Positions 1 to 13,082 of a stretch of 64,000 bases of DNA are shown piece after piece (the stretch's first letter is position 1; every line of letters starts with the position of its first letter). Source of the DNA: Cichorium intybus. Its lineage: Eukaryota; Streptophyta; Magnoliopsida; Asterales; Asteraceae. A program made the position numbers and the translations under genes. The notes under the pieces are model-generated. The model saw nothing but the letters and a program-made list of their open reading frames with translations. It was not told where the DNA came from and searched no databases. The stretch lies in the NCBI GenBank assembly GCA_023525715.1, contig CM042013.1, positions 78,987,494 to 79,051,493 of the forward strand, written 5' to 3'.

Positions 1-169
1 CAAAACATTTCATTATCTTCGATTAACAGGTGATGTCGTACAGTACAAGCTGCAAGACTCTATTGTCCAATTTCGAGGCTAATTCAAACCACAAGGTTCG
101 GATTACAAGTTCATTATTTTCCATTCAAACTATTTGAAACCTTTTTGCATTATCTTTAATCTTTGGCAG

Positions 170-413
170 GAAGTCCCTGATCCTGAAATAATGGCGACAT
201 TTCCAATTGTTGGTGATGAAGATGGTGATGCATTTGTTTCATCGACACTTACTAGCAATCTTGCACTTTGTGTCAACTCAAATTTTGTATATGTGAAGGT
301 CAGTAATGCAAAGTTCTATACTTCTATTTTGATTTTTGAATTTAAATGAATACTTGATCCCAACTCTATAAATAAAATCAGGTGAGGAGACATCGACCAA
401 TTTTGAATTTCAG
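170..413 (+). pseudogene. Exon-like remnant of an unidentified gene
   Basis: Bases 170-298 are open for 43 codons in phase 0. They are preceded by a good 3' splice site (tttggcag) and followed by a donor (gtcagt). A second exon-like piece, about 382-413, lies between an AG and a GT. The peptide starts EVPDPEIMATFPIVGDEDGD and is acidic near its start. I do not recognise the family. No start codon context or further exons can be joined with confidence, so this could be the end of a gene reaching in from the left, or a captured or decayed fragment. Confidence 0.3.
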
Positions 414-3148
414 GTACCATTTGTCATTCTCCTCCAGTAACAATGACGAAATTATCCCTAAACAAGTTTGATTTTGGAGTTGTATTTTTCACTACAACTT
501 CTGTGTTAATGAGCAATTTCTCCATTTCTTTTTTGATTTATAAGATTTTTAACCAAATTTAGAATGAATTTGACTGGTTTGATTTTTTTATTTTTTCCGA
601 GTTGTAGGTTTCCTTCCGCTGTGGTTCGATTTGATTTTGTGGAATAGTTTTGAGTTGGCGCTAACCATCTCAGAAACCCATGTTATATCCCATTTATGTT
701 TTCCATATGTTTTCTTCAAAACTGTGTCTTATTACACAATTAGATTTTTCAATTTTTAGTACTTCTCTATGAAGTCTGAATCACTGGGTTTGTTTAGTAT
801 CTGCCAGTTTTGGCTTTTAATTTCTATATTGCATTAAAAAAATCTTAGAGTCGAAGCAGTTCTTATATGTATGTTCTGTTTCTTTTGATCTTTATCTCAA
901 TCTCATAATTGAAGTGCATGAATGACATATTTGCCCCTTCTTTGATGTTTCTTCTGTTTGCTCAAATGATAACATTTTACTTGCTAAAGGTAATTTTTTT
1001 ATTATGACAAGTTTACTAAAAAAATGATTATAATTATTTTGGATTATGACAGGTTTAACATGGCTAATAAGGATGCAATCACATCTGATGATGTTATTGG
1101 TGGTTTATTGGTGGTGTCCTAATAATAAGACATGTGGACTAATTTTATAATTGGTAGAACGAAGACGATACCATCAACTTCCGTTGGGTGATTGCATTAT
1201 GGACAACAAGTTATAGTCCTAATTACTAGCATATTAAATATTAAATGATGAAGGAAGAACATCCCACTTTAGTGCTTTTAACATGAAGTATGTTTTTTTT
1301 TAAATTTTACACCAGGCTTATATTTCTCTATTAAAACTTTGGACCAAGTAATTTTATTTGAGATTGTGATTTTTTCCTATTATTTTTTTAGGTTTCGTAA
1401 ATCTTTATGAATCCAAAAGTCTCGATGCCTCTCCCAATGTTCAAGCAAAATATTATTTATGGATTATGCGGTGTTACAGCTAAAGTATCTTGATTGGTTT
1501 TGTGTGCTTTGACAAGAAAATGGTGATGTGCAACTCCAAGAGGTAAAAATTCATTTTAGAGGTGAGCATAATCGGGTGCCCGGCGCATATTTATTTGTTA
1601 GTTTCCAGTCCTAATATATTTTCCCACGAATTATGCCCCTTCTTCCTCTTAATCTCTTTAACCAATAGAGAAATTGTGCTCCTCTCATTTTCTTTCTCTT
1701 ATCTGTCCCTACAGATTTTATGTGTAGCTGTGTGGTTCTATGTTTGGCTGTGTGTGTGTGAGTGAGTAGTTATGTTGTTGTTTGTGTATGTCAATATAAT
1801 ACGTTGATACAAATACAAATTGTAGAAGTTTTTAACAAAAAACCAACTCACAGAAAATACAATGAACATGATGTAGAACCCATTGGAATTATGTATGAAG
1901 ATGACACCTAGAGGACCTCTTTGAAAAAACTCCAACCTGCTTGGCTTCTTGTTTATAGATTAATTGCATTTGGTGTCATATTATCAATCCTTATTGCTAA
2001 TCTCATAATCGATGGACTCAATGTACTTTTTCTTCTACATACAGTGGCAAGAGTGGAAAAGTTGTAAGAAATCGTTCACCTTAATTTTGCGGTTAAGTGT
2101 TTTTATCTTAGACTTTTCAAATCATTTTGGCCTTAAACTTTGAAGATAGCGTTCATTTCATGCTTATATAAACCATTAAACCCTAATCTGAATAAAGACA
2201 TTTTGTATCACGGTTTTATGAAGCTTATTGTGGCTGATATAGCTAATAATCTAATCTAAGTGTTTGAGTAGCACAAAATAGCTTCCCTTTAAATACTTAA
2301 ATAAACTAATTTAGGACATTCAGGTTTATTTGAGATGCTTATATGAGCAAGGTATAAGTATCACAATAAAGAGCTTCAATACAGAGAATAAAGCAGATCC
2401 TACACATATATTTGGTCAGTCTTTAACTAAGGTAAAATTGGACAACATTTACCTGATCAAGTAATTATGCGTACTTTGATATGATATATTATTAGTTTAG
2501 TCGCACGTTGTCTTTTTCTATCACCACTTTGGGAGAATTTACTGTATAGCTCTACTGATAGTTTGGAATCCAATGGCTTATGTGCTTAAACGTGGAATTG
2601 ATGTGGTTGGTATTATTTTGCAGTATTTGTATTGATGTTACTATTTATTATTATTTTAAGGTTGTAAAAAACTACATTGAGTTTTATTGCTCATTGTGAG
2701 GATGTATTTGTATGTGTGGTTGTCATTGTTTATTATTTGTTGTCATTTTATGAATATTCCGTTTATCGAATGATGTAATTTGTATATGTATTCACGAGGT
2801 CTTAGTGAAGGAATATATTTTAATTTACTTGATAAATGTGTGTTGTTTTGTTTTGGAATGTGATTGTGTAGTAATTAATGTTTGCTACTACAAACACTGC
2901 TGGAATCTTAGTGAAGACTATATATTTGTTTTCTCCCGATGTAGTTTTTCAATTACATGCCTATATTAGAACTTGTCGATCTTATTAGTTAAGTCATCAT
3001 GTTGGTTTTTCTTTTTTACCATTTCATGATTCATCCCCACGATTTATGATAAACATGATATATATAATATTTGCACAATTGTTTACTTCCTTGAAATTTG
3101 GCGGAATTTAAGATTTTTCCTAAACTAGCTAGGCTCTTATAATATTTA
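414..3148. other. AT-rich intergenic DNA, no gene seen
   Basis: No open frame of convincing length or composition, and no LTR, TIR or tRNA structure, could be supported here. There are T-rich runs, a short GT-rich run near 1740-1760 and scattered stop codons in all frames. Confidence 0.5.
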
Positions 3149-3689
3149 GGTGGTGTTTCTTTTCAACTTAATGCACTTAATGAGAATAAAACTTAATGTA
3201 TTAAGATATATATTACTGTTTCTTTTTTACTTTAAACTAAAATAAGTAACTAATGGGTTAAGCTACGAAAGGGATCTCCTATGTATTCAGAGCTAATTAA
3301 TTTAGGTGTGGATGTATTGAACTATTTTTGTTGTTTTTCCTCCGACTCTATGGCTTTTTTTTAAATAAATGGCTGTTTTAAATAGGAAAATTCCGAAGAG
3401 ATATTGGGGTAGTCCAAGTAAAAAGGCGAAGCGTACCATTGTTTTCCCGTAACAAATAGTTTTGGAGTTTTTTAATTAAAGTTCATCGTGTTGTCGTCAT
3501 CATGAAATTAACTAATAGTATGAAAATTTAGAGGGTAAAATAGTAATTTATTTAAATTCAGACAATACATTCGGTACAAAAAAGAAACAATATTCATATC
3601 AACAACCATATATCCATTCAGATATCATTATCAATTCAGTACACTTTATCTTGTTCAGCACTTAATATAACAAAAAAAGAAACAGGGCC
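3149..3689. mobile_element. Degenerate hAT-like MITE
   Basis: The ends are imperfect inverted repeats: the left starts GGTGGTGTTTCTTTT and the right ends AAAGAAACAGGGCC, which reads GGCCCTGTTTCTTT on the other strand. Both ends carry a subterminal ACTTAAT/ATTAAGT motif, typical of small non-coding hAT relatives in plants. The interior has no coding capacity. A clear 8-bp target duplication is not visible (both flanks contain TTAG), so the assignment rests on the ends only. Confidence 0.42.
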
Positions 3690-5129
3690 TTAGTCCAATA
3701 TTGTCTAGGATCCAAATTTTGTAGAAAAAAGTCTTTGAATTCTCATTCTAGAACGAATTGTATATTATCTAGCCTACCGTAAGGAGTAATTGCATCAATT
3801 ACAATAAGTTTCATATATATTTTTTCCGTGCATTGTTCTTAATAAATTACAAATTTTAAGTTTTGGGAATGATTATCAACCGATATACAATTTAAAATAT
3901 TGGGAAGAAAAAATAATTTATAACAATATTAGTTGAATAATATTAAGTTGATATAAAAATGGTTAAAACATTGTTAAATGTCATTGGATTTTTTATGAAC
4001 GAAAAGTGTTTTGAATTTATCCAATAGTGGTATGAATTATCTACCTTTTGCCAATAGTTTCTTTACGCTTTGCAACTTTTTAATAGTTATTTGCTAAAGC
4101 TTTGAATTTTCGTATAGATCTCTCCATTTACAACAAAGTTTAAGATACTATTTATTTTTTTCATTTGCTTTTACCTCGATACCAGTTAATTGCATAATTT
4201 AGAATATCTTATATGTTTATTTCAATAAAATATATATTTTTACATTGGAATACATATTATAAATACTTCAAATGTTGGTTTGTTTATAAGAGAATCAATT
4301 TTTGTACATGACCAATTATATGTTGTTTTGTCCAGAGTTAATATTAGAAATGATTAAAGTTATTAATTTCAGATAAAGATAGTAGTCTAACCAATAAATC
4401 TATATTACGTAGAGTACATAATTATTCCATCTTTTAGTTGTGATTTGTTTATATATATGTAACTCTGTATATTACCTTATTTGCTAGAATATTTAATAAC
4501 AACTACATTATATATGTATTATTGTTGTTATATTCAAATTGTATCAAATTGTACTTTGTAATTGTGCCTGTCCACAGTTATAACCAGATTTCACGTCAAA
4601 ACTTGTGCAAATATAAAAAATGACAAGTAGCTTCGTTTATTATTTTAATATTAAAAATTGTATTTCATACGTTTAAGTGTTACCGTTTCATATGTTCTAT
4701 TATATCAGTGTACTTATGAAATGTTTTACTTATATGTATTTTCAGTGACTGAAGACTGTAACTTATGAGTTCTTGAATAAAGACCCATGATGTTAGCTAT
4801 GATGTTGGCACTTGTGGATATTTGTGTTCAACAACGAAATGGTAGAAAAAGGATTTCAAATTCACACATTGTAATATCAATTTCTTTGAATCAGGCAAGG
4901 CTTCTGATTTTTGAGATTATATAATGCTTTTACAGAACGGCCAACATCAACATATGGAACCTCAGGAGTAGCTTAATAAAAGGCCAAAAATAGAGAAAAG
5001 GCGGGACAATATTCTTGCTAAAAAAACAAAGACTGTTGTTAAGACTTGTATGTTGGATTTTAAGTGAACCCTAACTTTTGAAGAAAATTAACGAAATAGC
5101 TTAGTCAATACCCACAAGGGCATTTCAAT
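3690..5129. other. AT-rich intergenic DNA with one short dispersed repeat
   Basis: No gene seen. Bases 3906-3973 recur at 5511-5578 with one visible difference, in the same orientation, so this stretch holds one copy of a short dispersed repeat. A lysine-rich open stretch near 4975-5070 is too short to interpret. Confidence 0.5.
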
Positions 5130-5133
5130 ATTT

Positions 5134-5514
5134 TGTTAGTTTGAATAAAGCACGTTTTTTCGGAAAGTAAATGCCGAAGCATTGCAATTTTGGAAGCACA
5201 ATCTTTCTGGTAATTTATTTTGTTAATATTTCTTTATTGTTTAATGATTATTTGGGTTTATGATGTGATAGTATTGTTCGAAGCACTGGGTTTGGGAGAG
5301 TATACAAAGCAAGGGTCTAACTCTTTGAAAGTCAATCTGATCTTATGGTTGTCATTAAAACGATTAACAAGAAGGGTATGTAGCTAATTCTTGGGAATCT
5401 CTAAATTGTGTTTTCTTATTTTCAAGATTAGCAATATACTTTTAATCATTTGTTTATTATAGAATTGTACTTTTACCTACTTCAACATTTTACTTCAAAA
5501 TACTACCTAAAGAA
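5134..5514 (+). pseudogene. Protein-kinase exon fragment, copy 1
   Basis: An exon-like stretch (5272-5375) lies between ..GATAG and GG/GTATG. It reads like the start of a kinase catalytic domain: a glycine-rich loop (GFGRVYKAR), then a VVIK segment with the likely ATP-binding lysine, then INKKG. An in-frame stop sits between the two motifs. An upstream piece reads EALQFWKHNLSG. The kinase subfamily is not recognisable. The whole 380-bp block, including intron sequence, recurs at 5812-6194, so it was duplicated as genomic DNA and not by retroposition. Confidence 0.5.
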
Positions 5515-5590
5515 AAAATAATTTATAACAATATTAGTTGAATAATATTAAGTTGATATAAAAATAGTTAAAACATTGGGTATCAACCCT

Positions 5591-5798
5591 AAAACAAGAA
5601 GCATGCCTATTTATTTCTAATACAAAATTCCCTTGTGGTAATGGACAAGTACCCTAAAAAATATTGTACAATGTATATTTAACGTAAAATAGCAACGTAC
5701 ATTTGTTTTTCAAACGCATAACAAGAAATATGCATATTTATGTCTAAATCAAAATAACACCCCTCTCTAAAATCCTAATCATTGAAACATAACTATTT
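5591..5798. repeat. Dispersed repeat, copy 1 (other copy at 12062-12267)
   Basis: About 208 bases are nearly identical to 12062-12267 in the same orientation. Both contain the phrase AAAATAGCAAC and end in AACTATTT. It sits between the two kinase exon copies, directly after the 68-bp repeat shared with 3906-3973. It has no coding content. Confidence 0.7.
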
Positions 5799-5811
5799 CT
5801 TGTTTCAGTCT

Positions 5812-6194
5812 TTTGTTAGTTTGAATAAAGCACGTTTTTTCGGAAAGCAAATGTCGAAGCTTTGCAATTTTGGAAGCACAATCTTTCTGGTAATTTATTT
5901 TGTTAATATTTCTTTATTGTTTAATGATTATTTGGGTTTATGATGTGACAGTATTGTCCGAAGCAGTGGGTTTGGGAGAGTTTACAAAGCAAGGGTCTAA
6001 CTCTTTGAAAGTCAATATGATCTTGTGGTTGTCATTAAAAGGATTAACAAGAAGGGTATGTAGCTAATTCTTGGGAATCTTTGAATTGTGTTTTCTTATT
6101 TTCAAGATTAGCAATATACTTTTAATCATTTGTTTATTATAGAATTGTACTTTTACCTACTTCACCATTTTACTTCAAAATACTACCTAAAGAA
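5812..6194 (+). pseudogene. Protein-kinase exon fragment, copy 2
   Basis: Near-identical second copy of the block at 5134-5514. The exon (5952-6055) has a better acceptor (GTGACAG) than copy 1 and again gives a glycine-rich loop followed by a VVIK lysine segment and the same in-frame stop. Because the stop is shared, the fragment was already dead before it was duplicated. No further kinase exons (HRD or DFG motifs) were found downstream. Confidence 0.5.
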
Positions 6195-7195
6195 TTTTTT
6201 TTATGTATACACTACACTAACTGGATAAAATTTTCAAAGTTGAATGCTTTAAAACTTCTGCAATACAACAACGGAATCAGACCTTGATAGTACATTGTTA
6301 TTGGCAAAATAGAAAGACGAAGTACCTTGCTATATTTGGCAAAATCCATTTATTAGCCTTTGATTGCTTATTGTTCCATCTATGAAATCGTACCCATGGA
6401 GATAGCTTGATGCATCCCAAACCAACCTATTCGACCACCAGAGACCCATCTATGTCTGCTACTATTTTTGCTAAAAGTGTAATAAATTATTGTTCTCGAC
6501 TGAAAATTCAAAATCTCTTATACTATCGATTGAGAGTAGAGACGACTAAAATTACAAAATCAGAGTAGCGATTGGGATTGCACCAATTGATGGTTGTTGA
6601 CAACTGCTTCAGATTGCCGTTGGTGGTTACCGATTCGAAACTTTGACCAATTCTGATGGTTAATCGTTGGTGGAGGTGTGGTCGGTAGTTAAGAAAGTTG
6701 TGGGTAAAGGGTGAATGAAGTGGATGCAGTGGCCGACAGTTTTAACACCCTACACGTCTCTCTCCCTCTATAAATACCTCATGAACTATTCATTTATTGC
6801 TTTACTTGAGTTTAAGCGTATTGAAGTTTTGTTGTTTAAGCTGGTGTTGTATTGAATGTTTTACCACATCAAATTCTAAACGGGTACTTTCGTCTGCTTA
6901 TCTATTGTTTCTTTTTTCGTTTATTAACTTTATTACAGATTATTTAACTTATAATATCATTTATTATTAGAAAATTATAGTACCGAAAATCTACTTACCT
7001 GTATCGGTAAATACACTATTTTCGTCAATGAACAAAGGTGTGAAAACGTTCGTCAATATTTTATTTTTTATTACTATTTTACCTTTAAAAGTTGTATTGG
7101 AATGAACTTATTTCTTTGAAGAAGATGTCTCATGTAATATTTGTCAATTGATAAATTATATCGCATAATCTGTTATTGAAAATCATTGTAGAACA
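6195..7195. other. Intergenic DNA with a possible TATA box
   Basis: No open frame of note. A pyrimidine-rich stretch is followed by CTATAAATA at 6768-6776, which looks like a plant core promoter and lies about 420 bases upstream of the small two-exon reading frame at 7196. Nothing else supports a promoter here. Confidence 0.3.
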
Positions 7196-7741
7196 ATGGA
7201 TGCTCATACATATGTTGATACCTTTGCATCACTCTTATTTGTTCATGTGTGCTATCATATAGTACCCGTAAGAGTGCATTTCACTTGGATCGATGTAACA
7301 TCTAACCGCCTATTTATATTCCTCCTTAATCAATATGTAAGTTTTAAAAGTTATTTGATTTTCTATACACCGTTAGAATTTGTTCTAACATTTGGATTAA
7401 TAAAATATTATGTTGTCAAATAGAGAAATAAAATGGTAGCGGTTGTCCCTTCAAGATTGATGGGATTATATAATGGACGTAATCTTGAGGGAGATATTTT
7501 GGTATGTCCGAATAGAACCATCCTTTATGAGTACCCGAGGTATGAAGGGTATAGTTTTATTCATGATGGTTGGTTTATCTCTATCGGCGATAACGACAAC
7601 CTATTTCGGTTGCCAAATGGTGTCAGAAGATGGTTTCCGATATATCAGTTAGTGTCATTGATAAGGAGTCTTTTGAATGATAGGACCACACGAAGAATGC
7701 TCGATAAAATATATACTTATTACAACTTAACTTATAAATAA
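7196..7741 (+). CDS. Possible small two-exon gene, function unknown
   Basis: An ATG at 7196 opens 47 codons, ending at a consensus donor (gtaagt, 7337). After an 87-base AT-rich intron ending in AAATAG (7423), the frame continues in phase for 105 codons to a stop at 7739-7741. The spliced product would be about 152 residues: a hydrophobic first third and an aromatic, Arg/Asn-rich remainder (VPSRLMGLYNGRNLEGD near its start). The joined frame has no internal stop, unusual among the decayed sequence around it. I do not recognise the family. It could be a fragment carried by the Helitron whose helicase remnant starts 300 bases downstream. Confidence 0.33.
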
Positions 7742-7935
7742 TCAGTTTGTATATGTTGTCGCGAAAATTATACATGGAGTACGAAACCCGAATAACCATT
7801 CATTTAAGCTAACTCTCATAGACGATACGTATGTGTAAACCTTTTATTAAAATATTGTTTCATTTTGTACATTTATTCTCTATATTTTATTTAATAAAAT
7901 TCATATTTTTAATAGGAGAAGCATAATACATATGA

Positions 7936-7969
7936 GTTTGTATGATGCTGCAGTTTGTATGATGCTGCA
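7936..7969. repeat. 17-bp perfect tandem duplication
   Basis: The unit GTTTGTATGATGCTGCA occurs twice in direct succession. It lies just upstream of the helicase remnant and looks like a small slippage duplication. Confidence 0.6.
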
Positions 7970-8040
7970 GGTACACGTGATGTTGTATGTACGTATTTTG
8001 TAATAAATAACAAGTCTATAGTATTTATATTGCGTGTAAA

Positions 8041-8752
8041 ACTTGTTCATTTGCCTTCATCTTCATGTGGATGAAGATATCTCGGGAGTCTTCTTCATAG
8101 ACGGTCCCGGTGGAACTGGAAAGACATTTTATACAAGGCTTTGTTGGCTAATATTTGTTCCTGTGGTCATATAGCACTTGCAATGGCTACGTCTGGTGTC
8201 GCGGCTAATAACATGCCAGGAGGGAGAACATCTCACTCACGGTTCAAGATTCCCATTAACATTGATAACAACTCGATGTGCAATATAAAAAAACAAAGTG
8301 GCACAGCTTAGTTACTTTATGTCGCAAAGGTTATCATCTGGGATGAATAATTGATGGCTAAGAGGCAAGCAGTGGAGGCAGTTGATCGAAGTATGCAAGA
8401 CATCACATGTGAGAACCTTCCATTCGGTGGAAAGATAATGGTTATGGGAGGTGACTTTAGACAGGTATTGCCGATCGTCAAACATGGCACGCGAGCACAA
8501 ATCGTAGACTCTAGCGTACGGATGTCGCTTCTATGGCGTTTCATTAAAAGGTTACGCTTAACTCTCAATATGAGAGTGGTAACTGATCCATGGGTTTCTG
8601 ATTTTTTTATTACGGGTTGGTGATGGAAATGAGGAAACAGTGGAAGGGAGCTTCATTCGGATACCTAATGACATGGCCATTCCATACACCGGTGAAGCTA
8701 ACTCACTCGATGCTTTAATTGATGCAGTATTTCCATCTTTACCGGTTTGAGT
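8041..8752 (+). pseudogene. Helitron PIF1-like helicase domain, decayed
   Basis: Read across frames, the sequence gives the standard helicase motifs in order. The P-loop is GPGGTGKTF near 8107, followed by a GHIALAMATSGVAANNMPGG stretch. A DExx box (VIIWDE) lies near 8333, a GGDFRQVLPIV motif near 8450, then RLRLTLNMR and a C-terminal IPNDMAIPY segment near 8665. This is the pattern of the PIF1-family helicase of plant Rep/Helicase Helitrons. At least two frameshifts and several stops break it, and no Rep domain was found. The longest open piece is 8351-8623. Helitrons often carry host gene fragments, which fits the exon pieces on both sides. Confidence 0.75.
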
Positions 8753-8811
8753 GTTGTCAATATTGGCTTTAGCTTACCATGCTCGCATCTAATAGGATTG
8801 GATTTTTGCAG

Positions 8812-9346
8812 GATATACAACAACCAAGAAATGCTTATGCTCATTTGATAGTCAAACAGCTACAGGTAATCAACTAAAATATCCACATCTAACAATTTGA
8901 AGTAGTAAAATGGATAAGAGTACTTTTAATTTTGGTTTATTTTTTTATCGAACTCTAATGTATTTGTTTCATCTAAATATTCCATGCTTGATGATTCTTA
9001 TATACGATTTAAGACTGATTTATTGCTTTTTTGTTTTAAAGGTTTGGTGCCGAAGAGATATTATATCAGATTTTAAGTATGATGCTAATAAGGTAAACGA
9101 GGATTTTGCATTTATCATAGACAATTTACTGCTTTAACTCTGTAGTTTAGTGCTTCTTATGTGATTTACAGGATGTGTGTGTTTTGCATTTATATGTCTT
9201 TTGATGTAATATATGTAGCCTGGAATCAGGCAAAGCCTTTTGATTTCTTACAAAGTTCTACATCCATTGACAATGGTTTGCATCACCAACATTTTCTTGA
9301 CAAGTTAGCACAATTTTTGTCTGCCGATGGATTATTTTCAATGTGA
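8812..9346 (+). pseudogene. Exon-like pieces of an unidentified gene
   Basis: Three open pieces have splice-like borders. Bases 8812-8865 follow TTTTGCAG and precede GTAATC, giving DIQQPRNAYAHLIVKQLQ. The piece from about 9042 follows TTTTAAAG and gives VWCRRDIISDFKYDANK, with a GTAAAC donor or read-through. Bases 9220-9346 follow a TAG and give a peptide ending LAQFLSADGLFSM and a stop. Peptide composition is ordinary protein, unlike the AT-rich flanks, so this is probably part of a real gene captured or stranded here. I do not recognise it. Confidence 0.35.
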
Positions 9347-9775
9347 TCGACTGTTTTTCTCTCAAAGTTCGTTATTTTAATACTTATTTGTGGATCACTT
9401 AGTTTCGTTGGTGAAAAAGGACACCTTTGTGGTTTTATCGAGATAACTTGCACTTCAATTTTTCGAGATGACCACTCCTAAGACAACTTTTTAAAACTTA
9501 TAAGTTTATAATTTCAAATTGGTAATTAATGATGGTGGAAAAATATATTATTACGGTGGTGGTAGTTTTCATGTAACTTATTTACGTAAATTGTGTGGTG
9601 GCAATCCCTACAAATATAGAAAAGAAATTACATTATGTAAATTGAGTTGGTTACGTTGTGGTGTGTGACTTTGTGGTCTCAATTTTTTACATTTTTTGTT
9701 CTTCTTAAAAGTTTATGAATGTTAATTACCTTAACAAATAAACTGAAAATATTCAAAAACCAAGAAGAATAAATG

Positions 9776-9812
<37 letters not shown>

Positions 9813-10500
9813 AAAGTCGATACCTTTGTCGTTTTTTGGTGTCAATATATTTTCGACACTTAATTTTTTAGACATTTCGTCATCGCCACGGTTAAGTTTG
9901 CAAATTCCTTTATTAAAAACAATGTTTTTATATCATCACTGTTATTCTATTTTATTTTATGTTTTGTTTGATTTGGCATTTAGATTTTTTTGTTGTATTC
10001 ATGCAGTATATTGTTTCTTTTCAGATAGGCAGATACAGATGTTTCACCGAGATTATTTTCCTTGCAGCAATCTTCTAGCAGTAAATCGTTTACCAAGACA
10101 GAACATAAGAGTACATGTAGTATTCTAGATTAATTAGTTTAATTGATGTTTCATAAGATGTGAGTATCTGACATATTTTTTTAAAAATTAAATTATGAGA
10201 ATTTGGTAGAATAATAAACTTATCATCGATCTTGACCACGAGTTGACCAAAGAAACTCCCTTCACTGTTTTCAGGTTTTCTCACTACCAAAATGTCATTT
10301 CTTTCTAAAAAGGGTTAACTGTAAGAATCTGTTCTCATCGGCTTTTTTTTTGTAATAATAATACATGAAAATGTGCCTTTCTTTAATAGAATTTCATCCA
10401 TTTTATTCTTAATTTAATTGCTTATAATAGTCAGGATAACAGACCCCTCTTCCCAACATATAAATCAAGCAAAAGAAGAATCATTTATGGTTCAATCAGA
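9347..10500. other. Intergenic DNA, no gene seen
   Basis: AT-rich sequence with one trinucleotide microsatellite (9775-9810). A short open piece near 10023-10128 follows TTTTCAG and could be another exon fragment, but it has no recognisable content. Confidence 0.45.
9775..9810. repeat. (AAT)n microsatellite
   Basis: About twelve perfect AAT/ATA units in a row. Confidence 0.9.
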
Positions 10501-11183
10501 ATGATGGGACCTTCCATATCATCCGCTCAAAACCCGGATCCATTAAGCCATTAGCAGCCTCCTCATCAGACATATTTGACGATACATTACCTTCCAAAGG
10601 TATTTGTTAAATCATTAAAAATAACATTGATTTCAATGAAAAAGAAAATGTCTAACTAGATTGTTCTTAAACACTTCAGATGTTATTGATTTATGGCAAA
10701 AAGCTGATGTTGTATGTTTTGACGTGGATAGCAGTGTGTATCTGGATGAAGGCATTGATGAACTTGCTGAGTTTTTTGGAGCTGGGAAAGTTGTTACTGA
10801 ATAGTCTACTAGGTTAAAATTGTCTTTTGTACTTAATTAAAAGTATTTGTTTTCTTTTTACGATTTATGTTCATAATTATATCAATTTGTTCGTGTGCTT
10901 ATAGAGTCATGGGTGGTTGAGTGCCTTTTGAAGAAGCCTTAGGTGCCTGTCACTATTCAAACCTTCATTATCAACAATTCAATATTTTCTAGAAAAGAGC
11001 CCCCCGAAGTATGATGGCCTAAAACCCTAAACCCTAAATTGTAATAAAGAGGCATGTTAACTTTTTTTTTTTTTTTTTTTATTTGGTAGACTTTCACCTG
11101 GCATAATGGAATTGGTCCAAAAGCTCAAGGGAAGTGGTAAAATTGTATACTTGATCTCTGGTGGCTTTTGTCAAATGATCAAT
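10501..11183 (+). pseudogene. PSP: Phosphoserine phosphatase remnant with introns, 5' half
   Basis: Four exon pieces with intact GT-AG borders match the plastid phosphoserine phosphatase (last step of the phosphorylated serine pathway). Exon 1 is about 10501-10599. Exon 2, 10680-10812, reads DVIDLWQKADVVCFDVDSS and continues DEGIDELAEFFGAGK. Exon 3, 10905-11008, has MGG-stop-VPFEEAL and then indels. Exon 4, 11090-11183, reads LSPGIMELVQKLKG and then LISGGFCQMIN. The HAD-family catalytic DxD of DVDST is still visible. Stops in exons 2 and 3 and frameshifts in exon 3 kill it. It ends after the LISGG motif, so the second half of the enzyme is missing. Retained introns mean a DNA-level copy, as in Helitron capture or segmental duplication. 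Confidence 0.82.
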
Positions 11184-12715
<1,532 letters not shown>

Positions 12716-12775
12716 GAAACCCAAATTAAAGTGACATCATGAATTAATGATGAGGGGGTTTTTTTACCAATACCC

Positions 12776-13022
12776 TCAAAATACCCGACCTTATCAAACG
12801 TATCTGAAAGGATACACTCCAAAATGGCCAACTCATTGGACTATTAAGTTCCCTAATGGGCCTAGAAGTGGGAAAAACATGTGAAAACTTAGTATTGTGG
12901 GGGCCCACGCAATTGCTACATGCTTCACATTTAGTACCCATGGAAAGCCCAAAAGGTGCCCAACACTCCTAACCATGGCCCAACAAGTGTTTTACAATCA
13001 TTTTATCCAACAATGTCTACCA
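12776..13022 (+). repeat. Non-coding block before gag of A (repeated at 18637-18880)
   Basis: About 245 bases match 18637-18880 at more than 95 percent by eye. Repeated GGCCCA/GCCCA-type phrases suggest the U3 part of an LTR rather than a leader. If so, LTR sequence is joined almost directly to gag and the primer-binding site was lost before the copies separated. Confidence 0.6.
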
Positions 13023-13082
13023 ACTTAATTTCCATAATCAATTTACAAATAACTCACAAGTCCATATGCGTGTTTCTCATAG

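Noticed and set aside
1562..1935. Short frames near 1.6-1.9 kb on both strands
   Set aside because: Hydrophobic low-complexity peptides in AT-rich DNA without splice or start support.
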